Positions 8,878 to 17,545 are shown, counted from the first letter of the stretch. The stretch: DNA of 64,000 nucleotides from Bacteroidia bacterium (GCA_030430205.1 JAUIGE010000023.1:61666-125665), one strand, 5' to 3'. The notes: generated by a model not told the origin, from the sequence alone. Made by a program: numbers and translations.

Positions 8878-9633
8878 ATGCCATCCCATGAACCCTATTG
8901 CTTTATTCACCTCCCCAAAACGGCAGGCACTTCTTTCAAAATCATGTTAGAGAGGTATTTTTCGCAGTCAGAAATATATCCTTCAGCAGAATTGATGAAA
9001 ACCCAAAGAGACGGTGGATATCCGGATTGGAGAGACTATCTGAGATTTTTATCCACTGAAGAATACCCTTCCATTCAGCTGTTCATGGGGCATATTTCAT
9101 TTGCTGTAGCCCAACGACTGGCCCCCAGATCCCATTTGCTTACCTTCTTACGTGAACCAGAGTCCCGCTTTCAATCAAATGTTTACTTTATCGAAAAAGT
9201 CATGGCGCACAGAGGGCTCCAAATGACTTTGGAGGAGGCTTATTTCCCCTATCGCGAAAAATTGAAAAATCTTCAAGTGGCTTTCTTTGCAGATTCGGAT
9301 GCGGACCATCAGACTTTTTTGGAAAAAAGTTCCAGGATTAATAGCCAGGCACTTGCACAGGCTAAAGAAAACCTGGCCAGCTGTGGGTTTGTAGGAATAT
9401 CGGAGCATTTTGCTGAATCAATCAAGGGCGTGGAAACAAAATTTGGATGGAAACTGGGGAATGCCATACATGAAAACCAAACCTCTAAAGGCCCCCGGAA
9501 AGCGTTGCCCAGCGAAATCCTGAAAGATATGGAAGAAGCTACGGCCTACGATAAAGAGTTGTATCATTTTGCCTGCGCGCTTTTTGAGGAACAAAAAAAG
9601 GGCGGTAAAAGGAAAAGGTGGTTCTTCTTTTGA
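8878..9633 (+). CDS. Sulfotransferase family 2-like protein
   Basis: This 251-aa probable sulfotransferase has the 5'-PSB loop FIHLPKTAGTSFKIML near residues 9-24 and the 3'-PSB-like FLREPESRFQSNVYFIEK near 87. The later FVGISEHFAESIKGVETKFGW parallels the FIGICEF/FIGQMEHF segments of the other two paralogues. The ATG at 8878 starts directly before the first strand (MPSHEPYCFIHLPK); the long frame from 8758 adds 40 residues lacking family character. It ends with a Lys/Arg-rich tail (KKGGKRKRW). It closes the left glycan cluster and is convergent with the leucine-rich-repeat gene, 14 bp away. Confidence 0.82.
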   Translation: MPSHEPYCFIHLPKTAGTSFKIMLERYFSQSEIYPSAELMKTQRDGGYPDWRDYLRFLSTEEYPSIQLFMGHISFAVAQRLAPRSHLLTFLREPESRFQSNVYFIEKVMAHRGLQMTLEEAYFPYREKLKNLQVAFFADSDADHQTFLEKSSRINSQALAQAKENLASCGFVGISEHFAESIKGVETKFGWKLGNAIHENQTSKGPRKALPSEILKDMEEATAYDKELYHFACALFEEQKKGGKRKRWFFF

Positions 9634-9647
9634 AATGATGCATTTCC

Positions 9648-12272
9648 TCAATAAAAATCCACATCCATCTCCAAATGTGCATTTCGAAAGGCTTCCACCT
9701 TTGTCACGGAGACTCGTGTCCTAAAGCAGATAAGTTTGCTCAGTTTGGGCAATTCTTCCAGGTATTTGAGCTGCTTGATGCGGGTGTTGCTGCAATTGAG
9801 TTGTTGGAGGTGGATGAGGCCTGTCAGGTCCCGAAGGTCTTTGATCTGTGTGCCGGCTACATTGAGTTTTTCAATGGTCAGCAGGCTGGAAATAGGGGAG
9901 AGGTCCTCTACGAGGGTATTTTCGCAATTCAGGTCGCGCAGGCTGCGCAGGTTGCTGATGGGACTCAGGTCGCCGATAGGGCTCTGCGTACAATGCAGTA
10001 CCTCCAGGCTTGTGAGCCTGCTGATGGGGCCCAGATTGCGCACATGGGTATGGTGAAAATATAACTCCCTGAGATTCAGTAGACCCAGTAGGGGATATAG
10101 GTCATTGATGTCTTCCCGATCGGAAAAACTGACTTTTTCAAGTCGGGCGATCTTGTGCAGGTCCGCAGCCTGCGGCTCGGCGGAAACGCGCACATGCGCC
10201 TTGAAGATGCTCTGCCAGGTTTTGGGGATGATTCCCCACCATTTCTGCAATTTATCGGTCTGATAAATGACGAGGCATGCAGGCTGCAGGCGCGCCAGCT
10301 GTATCACCTTGAAATCATCAAGCTGAGTACCTTCTGCCTGTATCTCCCGCAGGGAGCTGTTTTCATGCAAAGGCGTCAAATCCTTGATGGCTGTTTCGGA
10401 TATATCCAAAAACTCAAGCGCCAGCAAGCCACTCAAGGCATCCAGTTTGCTTATCCAGGTTCTGGCGACATCGAGGACGCGCAGGCGTCCCAATTCTGAG
10501 ATTGGCGCAAGGCTGTTGATGCGGGTATCGCTACATTTGAGGACTGCAAGCTCCTTCAGGCTGCGGATGGGGCCGAGGCTGCTGATGCCGCTGCCTGAGC
10601 AAAAAATGGCCTGCAGGTTGCGGAATTCGCTCAAGGGATCGAGTTTGGTGATCTGCTTGTTGTCCGTTATGTCCAGGGTGTCTATGTTGACAAGTTCCTG
10701 CAATTGTTCTTTTTGAGGATTGGCGTCCAGGGGAGCGTATTTCCGCAGGACTACCTTCCATTCTCCTGAAAGTCCTTCCCACCAATTGCTGAGGTAGTTG
10801 GATTGGAAAACGACCAAAATCTTGGGATGAGAAGCCATGAAGCTGGAAGCGACTTCTTTGGTGACGGGGGTATTGTCGCAGTAAAAGCGGCTCAGTTGGG
10901 GCAATTCGCCCAGGGGAGCCAGGTCCGCGACCTCTGAGTTGTCCGCAAAGATGGCGCGCAGCAACGGCAGCCCGCGCAGCGGGCTGAGGTTGGCCACCGC
11001 AGTATGTGAAATCCTCAGCTGTTCCAGCTTCTTACTATGCGCAAGCGCATCCAGCCGGGCCACCTTGCTGTTGTCCAGATGCAGGATTCGCAATTGTGGA
11101 ACCTCCTTCAGCGGATCGAGATTTTGAACAAAGGTATGTTCCAGGTAAAGCTCTTCCAGTACCTGCATGCCTGACAAAGCTGTCAGGTTCACAATGCGGC
11201 TATGGCTGCCGTAGATTTTTTGCAGTTGTATGCAATTCTGCAAAGGCCCCAAATCCGCGATTTGGGTATGATGCAGATGGATTTCTGTCAGACGCGTAGC
11301 GTAGAGGACAGGCGCCAGAGAGATGACCGGAGTATGGGAAACATCCAGTTTTTCGATACCGGCAAGGTTGCGCAGCGGGCCCAGATCACTGATCAGCGTA
11401 TGCGATATATTGAGTTCTTTCAGGTTCTTGAGTTGCACCAGCGGATCGAGTTGCTGGATGTTGGACTGGCCTGAGAGGTCCAGTTTTTCCAGCTTGCTGA
11501 TGTCTTTTAGCCCGGCAAAAACAGCTGCATTGGCCAGGGGAATGGAGTCCATTCCTTTTCCATTTTCTTTTTCAATGTAGAGGGTATCACCCAGTTTTAA
11601 CTCGGGGTCTATGCGCAAGACATCAGCCATGCTGAGTTTTTCGGTCACTTTGAGCCTGACGGCAAAAAGGCTTTTCCATGCCTCTGGCATGCGGTTCCAC
11701 CAGCGTGTGAGCTCTTGTTGCTCACTCAGGCGGGTGGTGTACATGCTCACCACCTGGAGCATTTCTTCCCGCTCATCGACCGTGAATTCGATATAGCGCC
11801 TGCGCGTGCTATGGTATTTTTCGCCCTTGCTGGTGATGCCGTCGAGGTAGCGGGTGACCGTAGCCTGAAAATACAGCAGGCCTGAAGGGCTAAAACTGTA
11901 GCTGATTTCCTCAACCTCAAATCGGAATTCCGCTTTTTTAAAGAAAAAAGTGATGTCTTTCAGGTATGCCTGCACATCTTTATTGATGGCTACGCCACGA
12001 TAGCGGACGAGATCGTCCTCGATTTGCACTTTCGAATCACGAAAGACTTTGAGGTAGCTGTCATTGATAATGACATCTTTTTCGGAGCGGGGCGTATTGG
12101 GATCGCCCAGTATATTGAATGCATATTCCAGAAAAAATATCAGGGAGTTGGCTTCCTCCTGATAGATTTCCAGCTTTTTGGCCAGCAAAGAATCTTCCTT
12201 CACCTGCGCCTGGAGCTGAGTTCCTGCCAAAAAAATCAGGCATGACAACAAAAGAAAGCATTTCTGGAGCAT
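9648..12272 (-). CDS. Secreted leucine-rich repeat protein with repeated WW-motif modules
   Basis: This 874-aa exported protein begins with a signal peptide (residues 1-22, CFLLLSCLIFLAGTQLQA). Residues about 30-185 form a domain that also occurs, by eye, in the 189-aa protein two genes upstream. Three blocks of internalin-type 21-22-residue LRRs follow (consensus L..L..L....T.I.DL.PL). They lie at about 255-470, 540-655 and 705-860. Each is preceded by a short conserved element with two adjacent Trp and a third Trp about 9 residues on: WWNRMPEAWKSLF (191), WWEGLSGEWKVVL (497), WWGIIPKTWQSIF (678). Such LRR arrays bind proteins. No T9SS sorting domain or membrane anchor is seen, so it is probably periplasmic or released. 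It is the last gene of a four-gene operon. Confidence 0.85.
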   Translation of the reverse strand: MLQKCFLLLSCLIFLAGTQLQAQVKEDSLLAKKLEIYQEEANSLIFFLEYAFNILGDPNTPRSEKDVIINDSYLKVFRDSKVQIEDDLVRYRGVAINKDVQAYLKDITFFFKKAEFRFEVEEISYSFSPSGLLYFQATVTRYLDGITSKGEKYHSTRRRYIEFTVDEREEMLQVVSMYTTRLSEQQELTRWWNRMPEAWKSLFAVRLKVTEKLSMADVLRIDPELKLGDTLYIEKENGKGMDSIPLANAAVFAGLKDISKLEKLDLSGQSNIQQLDPLVQLKNLKELNISHTLISDLGPLRNLAGIEKLDVSHTPVISLAPVLYATRLTEIHLHHTQIADLGPLQNCIQLQKIYGSHSRIVNLTALSGMQVLEELYLEHTFVQNLDPLKEVPQLRILHLDNSKVARLDALAHSKKLEQLRISHTAVANLSPLRGLPLLRAIFADNSEVADLAPLGELPQLSRFYCDNTPVTKEVASSFMASHPKILVVFQSNYLSNWWEGLSGEWKVVLRKYAPLDANPQKEQLQELVNIDTLDITDNKQITKLDPLSEFRNLQAIFCSGSGISSLGPIRSLKELAVLKCSDTRINSLAPISELGRLRVLDVARTWISKLDALSGLLALEFLDISETAIKDLTPLHENSSLREIQAEGTQLDDFKVIQLARLQPACLVIYQTDKLQKWWGIIPKTWQSIFKAHVRVSAEPQAADLHKIARLEKVSFSDREDINDLYPLLGLLNLRELYFHHTHVRNLGPISRLTSLEVLHCTQSPIGDLSPISNLRSLRDLNCENTLVEDLSPISSLLTIEKLNVAGTQIKDLRDLTGLIHLQQLNCSNTRIKQLKYLEELPKLSKLICFRTRVSVTKVEAFRNAHLEMDVDFY

Positions 12273-12286
12273 ATAGGGGAGTTTTG

Positions 12287-12405
12287 TTTCGGGTTTCGGG
12301 TTTTGAGTTTCGGGTTTTGAGTTTCGAGTTTCGAGTTTCGGGTTTCGGGTTTCGGGTTTCGGGTCAATATAGCAACACGAAACCCGAAACCCAGAACTCG
12401 AAACC
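12287..12405. repeat. Heptanucleotide tandem repeat with inverted partner
   Basis: Positions 12287-12363 are eleven contiguous 7-bp units: seven TTTCGGG, two TTTTGAG and two TTTCGAG. After a 14-bp spacer, 12378-12405 carries the complementary run (CGAAACCCGAAACCC, then ACTCGAAACC). The transcript could therefore fold into a long hairpin. It lies in the 138-bp gap between the 279-aa gene and the LRR gene, inside the operon, where it could attenuate or process the message. The overall form recalls the heptamer STRR repeats known from cyanobacteria; that link is analogy only. Confidence 0.85.
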
Positions 12406-12410
12406 TCTTC

Positions 12411-13250
12411 CTACTGATAGTTATTATAAATATACCGTTTCAAAATATCCTTTTTGTCATCTGGAATCTGAGTCAATTTTGAAATCAGCCAACCCCTGTT
12501 GAAGCCCGGCCTATCAAATCGGGATAACTCAAAATACCAGTTGTTGGCCTGAAGGAAGTGAAAGCGCACTTCATCCACCTGCTTAAACTTGAGGTTGCCG
12601 TTTTGTACTTCGTACAACAGCAAGGTCAGGTGGTCGGCCTCAAATCCATCTGCGGTAAAGGCTCCCAGGGAGGTATTGTTTCTGAACATGCGGTTCATGT
12701 TTTGAAAGCCGATCTCATGGCTGAGCGGGTGCAAAAAGCTGTCTCTGGATGCCGTATCAACGACAAAAACTTCCTGGAACCTGCTCAGATATGCGCCATC
12801 AAATACCCATTTGGAGCCTACTTCCTGCTCTTGCAGTTTGAGAAACAGGATCACCGTCTCTTCCTTGTTTTTGTTCCGAAAACTGGCCCTTACTTCTGCA
12901 AACCATTCTCCCCCATGAAAATCCAGGTAAAATGGTCTGGAGTTAAAGATGATGTCATCTACAAAAGCCTGCTTGAGGTCAGTACTCATGTAGGGATTCT
13001 GGCTGTCAAACAGGCTATTCATATAGCCTTTGCGCAGATCCACATTGTGGTAAAGGCTGTCGCCCGGATATAGGCGTTCGCCCAGGATCGTTTCCTCGCA
13101 GTTGAACCTTCGAAAAAATTGATTGACCTGTTTGGTCTCTGCATACAAATCGCCTTCTTCTCCAATCAGGTCGATCGGAGGTTGGGCCGGTAGGGCGAAA
13201 AATAGCGCTGCCAAAAGGCAAAGAGAGCTAATGATGTGCTTGACCAGCAT
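12411..13250 (-). CDS. Secreted hypothetical protein
   Basis: This 279-aa protein has a signal peptide (IISSLCLLAALFFALPAQ, residues 6-23) and no recognised domain. The mature part starts with an acidic segment and QVNQFFRRFNCEETILGERLYPGDSLY-type text, then a mix of helices and beta strands (RPFYLDFHGGEWFAEVRA, VILFLKLQEQEVGSKWVFDG). The latter resembles an NTF2/SnoaL-like curved sheet but is not certain. It is third in the operon, 9 bp after the 189-aa gene. A periplasmic or outer-membrane location is inferred from the signal peptide. Confidence 0.7.
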   Translation of the reverse strand: MLVKHIISSLCLLAALFFALPAQPPIDLIGEEGDLYAETKQVNQFFRRFNCEETILGERLYPGDSLYHNVDLRKGYMNSLFDSQNPYMSTDLKQAFVDDIIFNSRPFYLDFHGGEWFAEVRASFRNKNKEETVILFLKLQEQEVGSKWVFDGAYLSRFQEVFVVDTASRDSFLHPLSHEIGFQNMNRMFRNNTSLGAFTADGFEADHLTLLLYEVQNGNLKFKQVDEVRFHFLQANNWYFELSRFDRPGFNRGWLISKLTQIPDDKKDILKRYIYNNYQ

Positions 13251-13259
13251 GGAAAATGC

Positions 13260-13829
13260 TTAACGGGTGGTTTCTTTTACCTGAATGTCTCCGAGCATGA
13301 CATCCCAAAAATCAACAACTTCTCCTTCTATCTGCGTGGATTTTTTCTCCACATAGATGGTGATGTCTTTTTTGGTGACATCCATGTATTTCATTCCATC
13401 ATCCATAATGCCTTCAAAGCGCTGGTAAATGGTGATAACACCCACATAGCGGCCATCGGGCTGCAATTCCAGGTCGGAAATGTATTGAATCTTGAACCAG
13501 GTGATGTTCACCCTGTCATAGTTGAGGGCGGCGAGGCGCAGGAAGTATTTTTTTACAGGGAAATGAAGAATTTCGGTGCGGTAGAGGGAGGACACACTGA
13601 TCTCGCTGCCATCTGCAAAAAGCTCTGTAGCGCGCTCAATGACGCGGCTTGCCTCTGACCAGGGCGTTTTTTTGTTGCCAATGATGCTGATGTATTGGCT
13701 CAAATCCCTTACTTTTTCCAATGCCAGAGAATCAATGGCCGCTTTTCTGTCGGGAGTGATATTATTTTGAGCCATAGCTGACAGGCAAAAACAGATCAGC
13801 AAAGCTCCAACAATGAGTGCTTTTTTCAT
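13260..13829 (-). CDS. Secreted hypothetical protein sharing a domain with the LRR protein
   Basis: This 189-aa protein has a signal peptide (LIVGALLICFCLSAMAQ) and no named domain recognised. Its mature sequence parallels the N-terminal domain of the 874-aa LRR protein of the same operon. Shared features are a helix followed by GNKKTPWSEASRVIERATEL versus GDPNTPRSEKDVIINDSYL, and a beta-rich half with the pattern DG.....VITIYQRFEGI.D.G.KY versus ATVTRYLDGITSKGEKY. It is separated from the lipoprotein gene upstream by only 6 bp. The shared domain suggests that the two proteins bind the same partner or each other. Confidence 0.7.
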   Translation of the reverse strand: MKKALIVGALLICFCLSAMAQNNITPDRKAAIDSLALEKVRDLSQYISIIGNKKTPWSEASRVIERATELFADGSEISVSSLYRTEILHFPVKKYFLRLAALNYDRVNITWFKIQYISDLELQPDGRYVGVITIYQRFEGIMDDGMKYMDVTKKDITIYVEKKSTQIEGEVVDFWDVMLGDIQVKETTR

Positions 13830-13835
13830 GGGGAA

Positions 13836-14522
13836 TTAGTCCTTTGTTAAAACAAGTTTCGTGATTTTGCCTTCGCTATTTACTTTAAGGGAATGCACGC
13901 GATTGGCATTTTTTCGCTGATCCTTTAGGTAATGGAGGTATTTACCGATGGTGGTCGGCTCATCGTAATCGGTATAGTTGCGGTTTTCATTGATGATAAT
14001 CAATACGGGCACATCTTCGTTGGCGAAGAGGGAAAGGGCCTCATTGATCAGCGTATTGGCTGATTCTGTGCTGGATGAGTTGGCGATCTGGTTAAAGGAA
14101 TTGGCTACGCGCGGCTTGCGGGCTTCGGCCTCCTCGTCAGCTTTTTGCTGGCTTTGTTTGTCTTCCTGCCGTTTGCGCTCCTCTTCCAGGCGCGAGCGCT
14201 CCAGCAGCAGTTGCTGCTCTACCTGCCTGATCAGGCGGTTGATCTCCGGGTCGTTGAGGTTTTGTTGTTTGACAAAAGCGAGTTGGCGCTCTTTTTCTTC
14301 CAGGCTCATCGAGCCATCATCCTGCAATAACTTCAGCAAAATAGCTTTTGCCTTATCAATTCTGATGTCCATTTCGGCCTGCTCACGGGCCTGCTGCTCT
14401 TCGAGCAGCTTCTTTTTGGACTTGCAGCCTTCAAGGCTCATCAGGGCCATGCCCAGAAACAGGATCAAAACAACCCTGCTCCAAAAGCAGGAACTGAGGT
14501 AGTATTTAGTATTGCATTTCAT
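13836..14522 (-). CDS. Probable lipoprotein with coiled-coil and conserved C-terminal domain
   Basis: This 228-aa protein is first in the operon. It carries a hydrophobic export segment ending in a lipobox-like LMSLEGC (Cys near residue 33) followed by KSKKK. A long charged heptad region (about 40-140, rich in Glu, Gln, Lys, Arg) is predicted coiled coil. A compact C-terminal domain follows (LINEALSLFANEDVPVLIII, then YDEPTTIGKYLHYLKDQRK). The Lys-rich tail after the Cys suggests tethering in the periplasm or outer membrane. No enzymatic motif is seen. It probably anchors the operon's complex. Confidence 0.68.
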   Translation of the reverse strand: MKCNTKYYLSSCFWSRVVLILFLGMALMSLEGCKSKKKLLEEQQAREQAEMDIRIDKAKAILLKLLQDDGSMSLEEKERQLAFVKQQNLNDPEINRLIRQVEQQLLLERSRLEEERKRQEDKQSQQKADEEAEARKPRVANSFNQIANSSSTESANTLINEALSLFANEDVPVLIIINENRNYTDYDEPTTIGKYLHYLKDQRKNANRVHSLKVNSEGKITKLVLTKD

Positions 14523-15303
14523 ACGGAAAGTATTCTTTTCTCCTTCTCTTTTTTTTCTCCAAAATCTGCGACAAACACCAAGCTAACGTACTGCTATGAA
14601 ATTATTGTCTGTCTGTAATATTTCAGATGCAAAACTAAGAATTTTTTGGGAAGATGAAGGAATTTGAGGCATATCACACATATTTTTGTGGGGTGAGGGG
14701 GGATGGGTACTATTCTTTTTCGATCTCATTATATCATGGGAATGATCCTGAATTTGATACGATGGCCATTCGTGCTGATTCTCTGTCTTTATCTTTGGCG
14801 AAAAAGGAATAAACCAAAAAAGGGCGGGGCAGGAGTTGGACTTTTCCTCATACTGCCAGCGTGCCTTTTCCTTTCCTGACATTGGATTATTTGTTTGTGA
14901 TGGGAAACTGCGAACCCATCACTTGTGAGGTGTTAAAGGGTGGAAGTTCAGATCATTTGCCCGTTTGGGGGAAGCTTGCCTTCTGAGGAGTTAATCTGGT
15001 ATTTCAATGATAAAGTACTTTTTATCCCAATCGGAGAAAACCCCCTAATATTTTGTACTCATTTGAATCAAGGGCTGGCATTGCTCATAATTCGTTCCAA
15101 GTAATCGACTCTTGATTCGCTAAGGAATGTCGACAAAATAAACCATCTTCTTTTAAAACTTTCTCTCCGCCTCCGCGTCACTCCGTTCAATCAGAGATGC
15201 GCAAAATTGAACGGAGATATGTCCTGAGGCTTTGCGAATGAACGAGCTCAAGTACAAGCTAAAAGAGCTTTGCCCAACCCCCAATTTCTTCCCAACTTGC
15301 AGC
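14523..15303. other. Intergenic region without a convincing gene
   Basis: This stretch separates the divergent operon start at 14522 and the 234-aa gene at 15304. It should hold both promoters, but no clear -33/-7 pair was found. A 99-codon minus-strand frame at 14583-14882 has no signal peptide, no domain and proline/serine-rich low-quality text, and was not called. The right end holds the hairpin element described at 15159-15231. Confidence 0.5.
15159..15231. repeat. Intergenic hairpin repeat, copy 1
   Basis: The segment begins with CTCTCCGCCTCCGCG and contains a perfect 11-bp inverted repeat, CTCCGTTCAAT (15181-15191) and ATTGAACGGAG (15206-15216), around a 14-nt loop. It then reads GATATGTCCTGAGGC. 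The sequence words TCTCCGCCTC, GTTCAAT and GTCCTGA recur in the same order in the element at 16025-16110, so the two are related copies flanking one gene. Confidence 0.7.
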
Positions 15304-16008
15304 ATGCAAAAATCGACAATTTTGATAGTCATAAGCCTGTTGGGCTTTCTTCAGCTGAGCGGCCAGGAGGGCTGGCAGACAGAGGAGATCGACGAATGGT
15401 TTGGGGTGAGCTTTCCGGGCGTGGCGCAGCAAACCGATACTTTTGGGCAGCGCCTGCTGTATCTGGAGCAGGATAGTGTGGTCTTTTTTGTGAGCAAGGC
15501 AGAAGGTAAAACGCCCAATGTGACGGACCTGCACAGACTCGAAGAGTATTATGATGGGCTGGTGAATGGCTTTGTGGATCAGACAGGCGCGCGCCTGGTG
15601 GATGAAAGCGCCTTTGCGCTGGGAGGACTGAAAGGCCGCGAAATTCGCGTCGAATATTCCTATTCCGCTCCCCAAAGCAGCTTTGGGCCGCTGCGCGACA
15701 GCAGCTCAGACATCAGGACCGATGTCCGCGAGATACGCTTTCTCCTGCTCAAGGAGCATACCTATGTGCAGCAGTTTTGGTATACCCAGGCCGGGAGCGA
15801 AGCAAAACTCGCTTTGGGAAAGCAATTTTTTGATTCTTTTCAATCCCGAAAAGAGATCATGCAGAACATGCAATTTGTTGAAAAAGAATGGATGGAAGAT
15901 GGGCTTAAGCCCTGGCTTGGAGAAACTGTCCTCTATGGAGGACTGGTGTTGCTGATTGTTTTTGTGTACATGCTGGGCAGGTATGTCGCGAAGAACCAGC
16001 GTTTATAA
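15304..16008 (+). CDS. Secreted hypothetical protein with C-terminal membrane segment
   Basis: This 234-aa protein has an N-terminal signal peptide (STILIVISLLGFLQLSGQ). A soluble domain of about 180 residues follows (GWQTEEIDEWFGVSFPGVAQ, later REIRFLLLKEHTYVQQFWYT). It ends in one transmembrane helix (VLYGGLVLLIVFVYMLG) with a short basic tail, so the bulk should face the periplasm. The mid-domain pattern (a sheet carrying SVVFFVSKAEGK, then LKGREIRVEY) resembles small lipid- or chaperone-type sheets seen in Bacteroidota, but no family is assigned. The ATG at 15304 is chosen because it directly precedes the signal peptide. The gene is bracketed by two related hairpin elements. Confidence 0.72.
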   Translation: MQKSTILIVISLLGFLQLSGQEGWQTEEIDEWFGVSFPGVAQQTDTFGQRLLYLEQDSVVFFVSKAEGKTPNVTDLHRLEEYYDGLVNGFVDQTGARLVDESAFALGGLKGREIRVEYSYSAPQSSFGPLRDSSSDIRTDVREIRFLLLKEHTYVQQFWYTQAGSEAKLALGKQFFDSFQSRKEIMQNMQFVEKEWMEDGLKPWLGETVLYGGLVLLIVFVYMLGRYVAKNQRL

Positions 16009-16024
16009 ACCTAAGATTTCCTTA

Positions 16025-16110
16025 CATATTTCCTCTCCGCCTCAGCGCTTTTCTGTTCAATTTCTATGAGGCATAAGTCCTGAACGGAGAGGCGGAGTGA
16101 CGGAGAGGAG
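16025..16110. repeat. Intergenic hairpin repeat, copy 2 (between convergent genes)
   Basis: The left arm (CCTCTCCGCCTCAGCGC from 16032) pairs imperfectly with the right arm (GGAGAGGCGGAGTGACGG from about 16086). The core carries GTTCAAT and GTCCTGAACGG, as in copy 1. Lying between the convergent 234-aa gene and gdhA, it could serve as a bidirectional transcription end, although no long T-run is attached. Confidence 0.6.
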
Positions 16111-16137
16111 CATAATTAAATGTAGGTTGAGATTTGC

Positions 16138-17481
16138 TTAAATCCCCTGTGCAATCATTGCATCGGCGACTTTTTTGAAGCCTGCGATATTCGCGCCATT
16201 CACATAGTTGATAAAACCATCTTCCTGCCTGCCGTAATTGATGCATTGGGAATGGACATTTACCATGATGTCGTGCAGGCGGTTTTGTACTTCTGCTCCT
16301 GACCAGCTCAGGTGCAGGCTGTTTTGGGCCATTTCGAGGCCTGAGGTAGCCACGCCACCTGCGTTGGAGGCTTTGCCGGGGGCATAGAGGATGCCTGCTT
16401 CGTGGAAGACTTCCACGGCTTCGGGGGTGCTGGGCATATTGGCCCCTTCAGCCACCAACATGGTGCCCCTGGCTACCAACTCTTCTGCATCGGATTTATC
16501 CAGTTCATTTTGCGTTGCACAAGGCAAGGCGATGTCGTAATCGGCTATTTTCCAGGGGCGTTCTCCTTCATAATATTCCCCCCCAAACTTATCGACATAC
16601 TCATGTATGCGGCCTCTGCGAACGTTTTTCAGCTCCTTAACAAACTCAAGTTTCTCTTTATTGATGCCATGTGGGTCAAAAAGCGTTCCTCCGGAATCAG
16701 AAAGTGTTACTATTTTGGCCCCATAGTCCAGGGCTTTTTCAACGGCATACTGGGCTACATTTCCGGAGCCTGAAATCGCTATTGTTTTCCCCGCAAAGGT
16801 TTGCTTTTTGGTTTTCAGCATTTCCTCTACAAAATAAATCAAACCATAACCCGTGGCCTCCGGCCGTATCAGGCTACCGCCATACTCCAGGCCTTTGCCT
16901 GTGAGGACGCCGGTAAAGACATTCTGGTATTTTTTGTAAGCACCAAAAAGGTATCCAATCTCGCGCCCACCTACGCCGATATCACCGGCCGGCACATCGG
17001 TTTCGGCACCGATATGGCGGTACAATTCACTCATGAATGCCTGGCAAAAGCGCATGACCTCCGCGTCAGATTTTCCCTTGGGGTCAAAATTGGCCCCGCC
17101 TTTTCCACCGCCCATCGGTATGCCGGTAAGGGCATTTTTGAAGATTTGTTCAAATCCCAAAAACTTCAGGATGCTGATGTTGACAGAGGGGTGAAACCGC
17201 AAGCCGCCCTTATAGGGGCCGATCGAGTTGCTGAATTGTACGCGGTAGCCGCGATTGACCTGGATTTCGTTTTTGTCATCCATCCAGGCCACCCGAAAAG
17301 AAATAACCCGATCCGGCTCGACTATCCGTTCCAGGATTTTCTCTTTGATGTATCTGGGATTCTTTTCGACAAAGGGGCCCACTGAGTCAAAAACTTCTTT
17401 TACTGCCTGGTGAAACTCAGGCTGGCCAGGGGATTGAGCAAGGATTGTATCAAGTTTGATACTTGTCAATTGTGGAGTCAT
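16138..17481 (-). CDS. gdhA: NADP-type glutamate dehydrogenase
   Basis: This 447-aa protein has the usual length for the hexameric family-I enzyme that interconverts 2-oxoglutarate plus ammonia and glutamate. The substrate-binding region reads GPYKGGLRFHPSVN and PMGGGKGGANFDPKG, with the catalytic lysine at about residue 127. PAGDIGVGGREIGYLFG contains the catalytic aspartate. The Rossmann domain shows IAISGSGNVAQYAVEKAL near 235, and the C-terminal GVATSGLEMAQNS completes the family pattern. It is the assimilatory ammonium entry point in the cytoplasm. The gene stands alone on the minus strand. Confidence 0.96.
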   Translation of the reverse strand: MTPQLTSIKLDTILAQSPGQPEFHQAVKEVFDSVGPFVEKNPRYIKEKILERIVEPDRVISFRVAWMDDKNEIQVNRGYRVQFSNSIGPYKGGLRFHPSVNISILKFLGFEQIFKNALTGIPMGGGKGGANFDPKGKSDAEVMRFCQAFMSELYRHIGAETDVPAGDIGVGGREIGYLFGAYKKYQNVFTGVLTGKGLEYGGSLIRPEATGYGLIYFVEEMLKTKKQTFAGKTIAISGSGNVAQYAVEKALDYGAKIVTLSDSGGTLFDPHGINKEKLEFVKELKNVRRGRIHEYVDKFGGEYYEGERPWKIADYDIALPCATQNELDKSDAEELVARGTMLVAEGANMPSTPEAVEVFHEAGILYAPGKASNAGGVATSGLEMAQNSLHLSWSGAEVQNRLHDIMVNVHSQCINYGRQEDGFINYVNGANIAGFKKVADAMIAQGI

Positions 17482-17545
17482 ACGCTAAAATTTTTTGTTG
17501 CATTACTCCAATGTCTGGACTTTGAATGAAAAGTCCAATAGAAAA

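Noticed and set aside
12119..12502. 127-codon plus-strand frame across the heptamer repeats
   Set aside because: Its sequence is a translation of the 7-bp repeat (FRVSGFEFRV) and it is antisense to two called genes.
14583..14882. 99-codon minus-strand frame
   Set aside because: Proline/serine-rich text without a domain, in an otherwise non-coding region.
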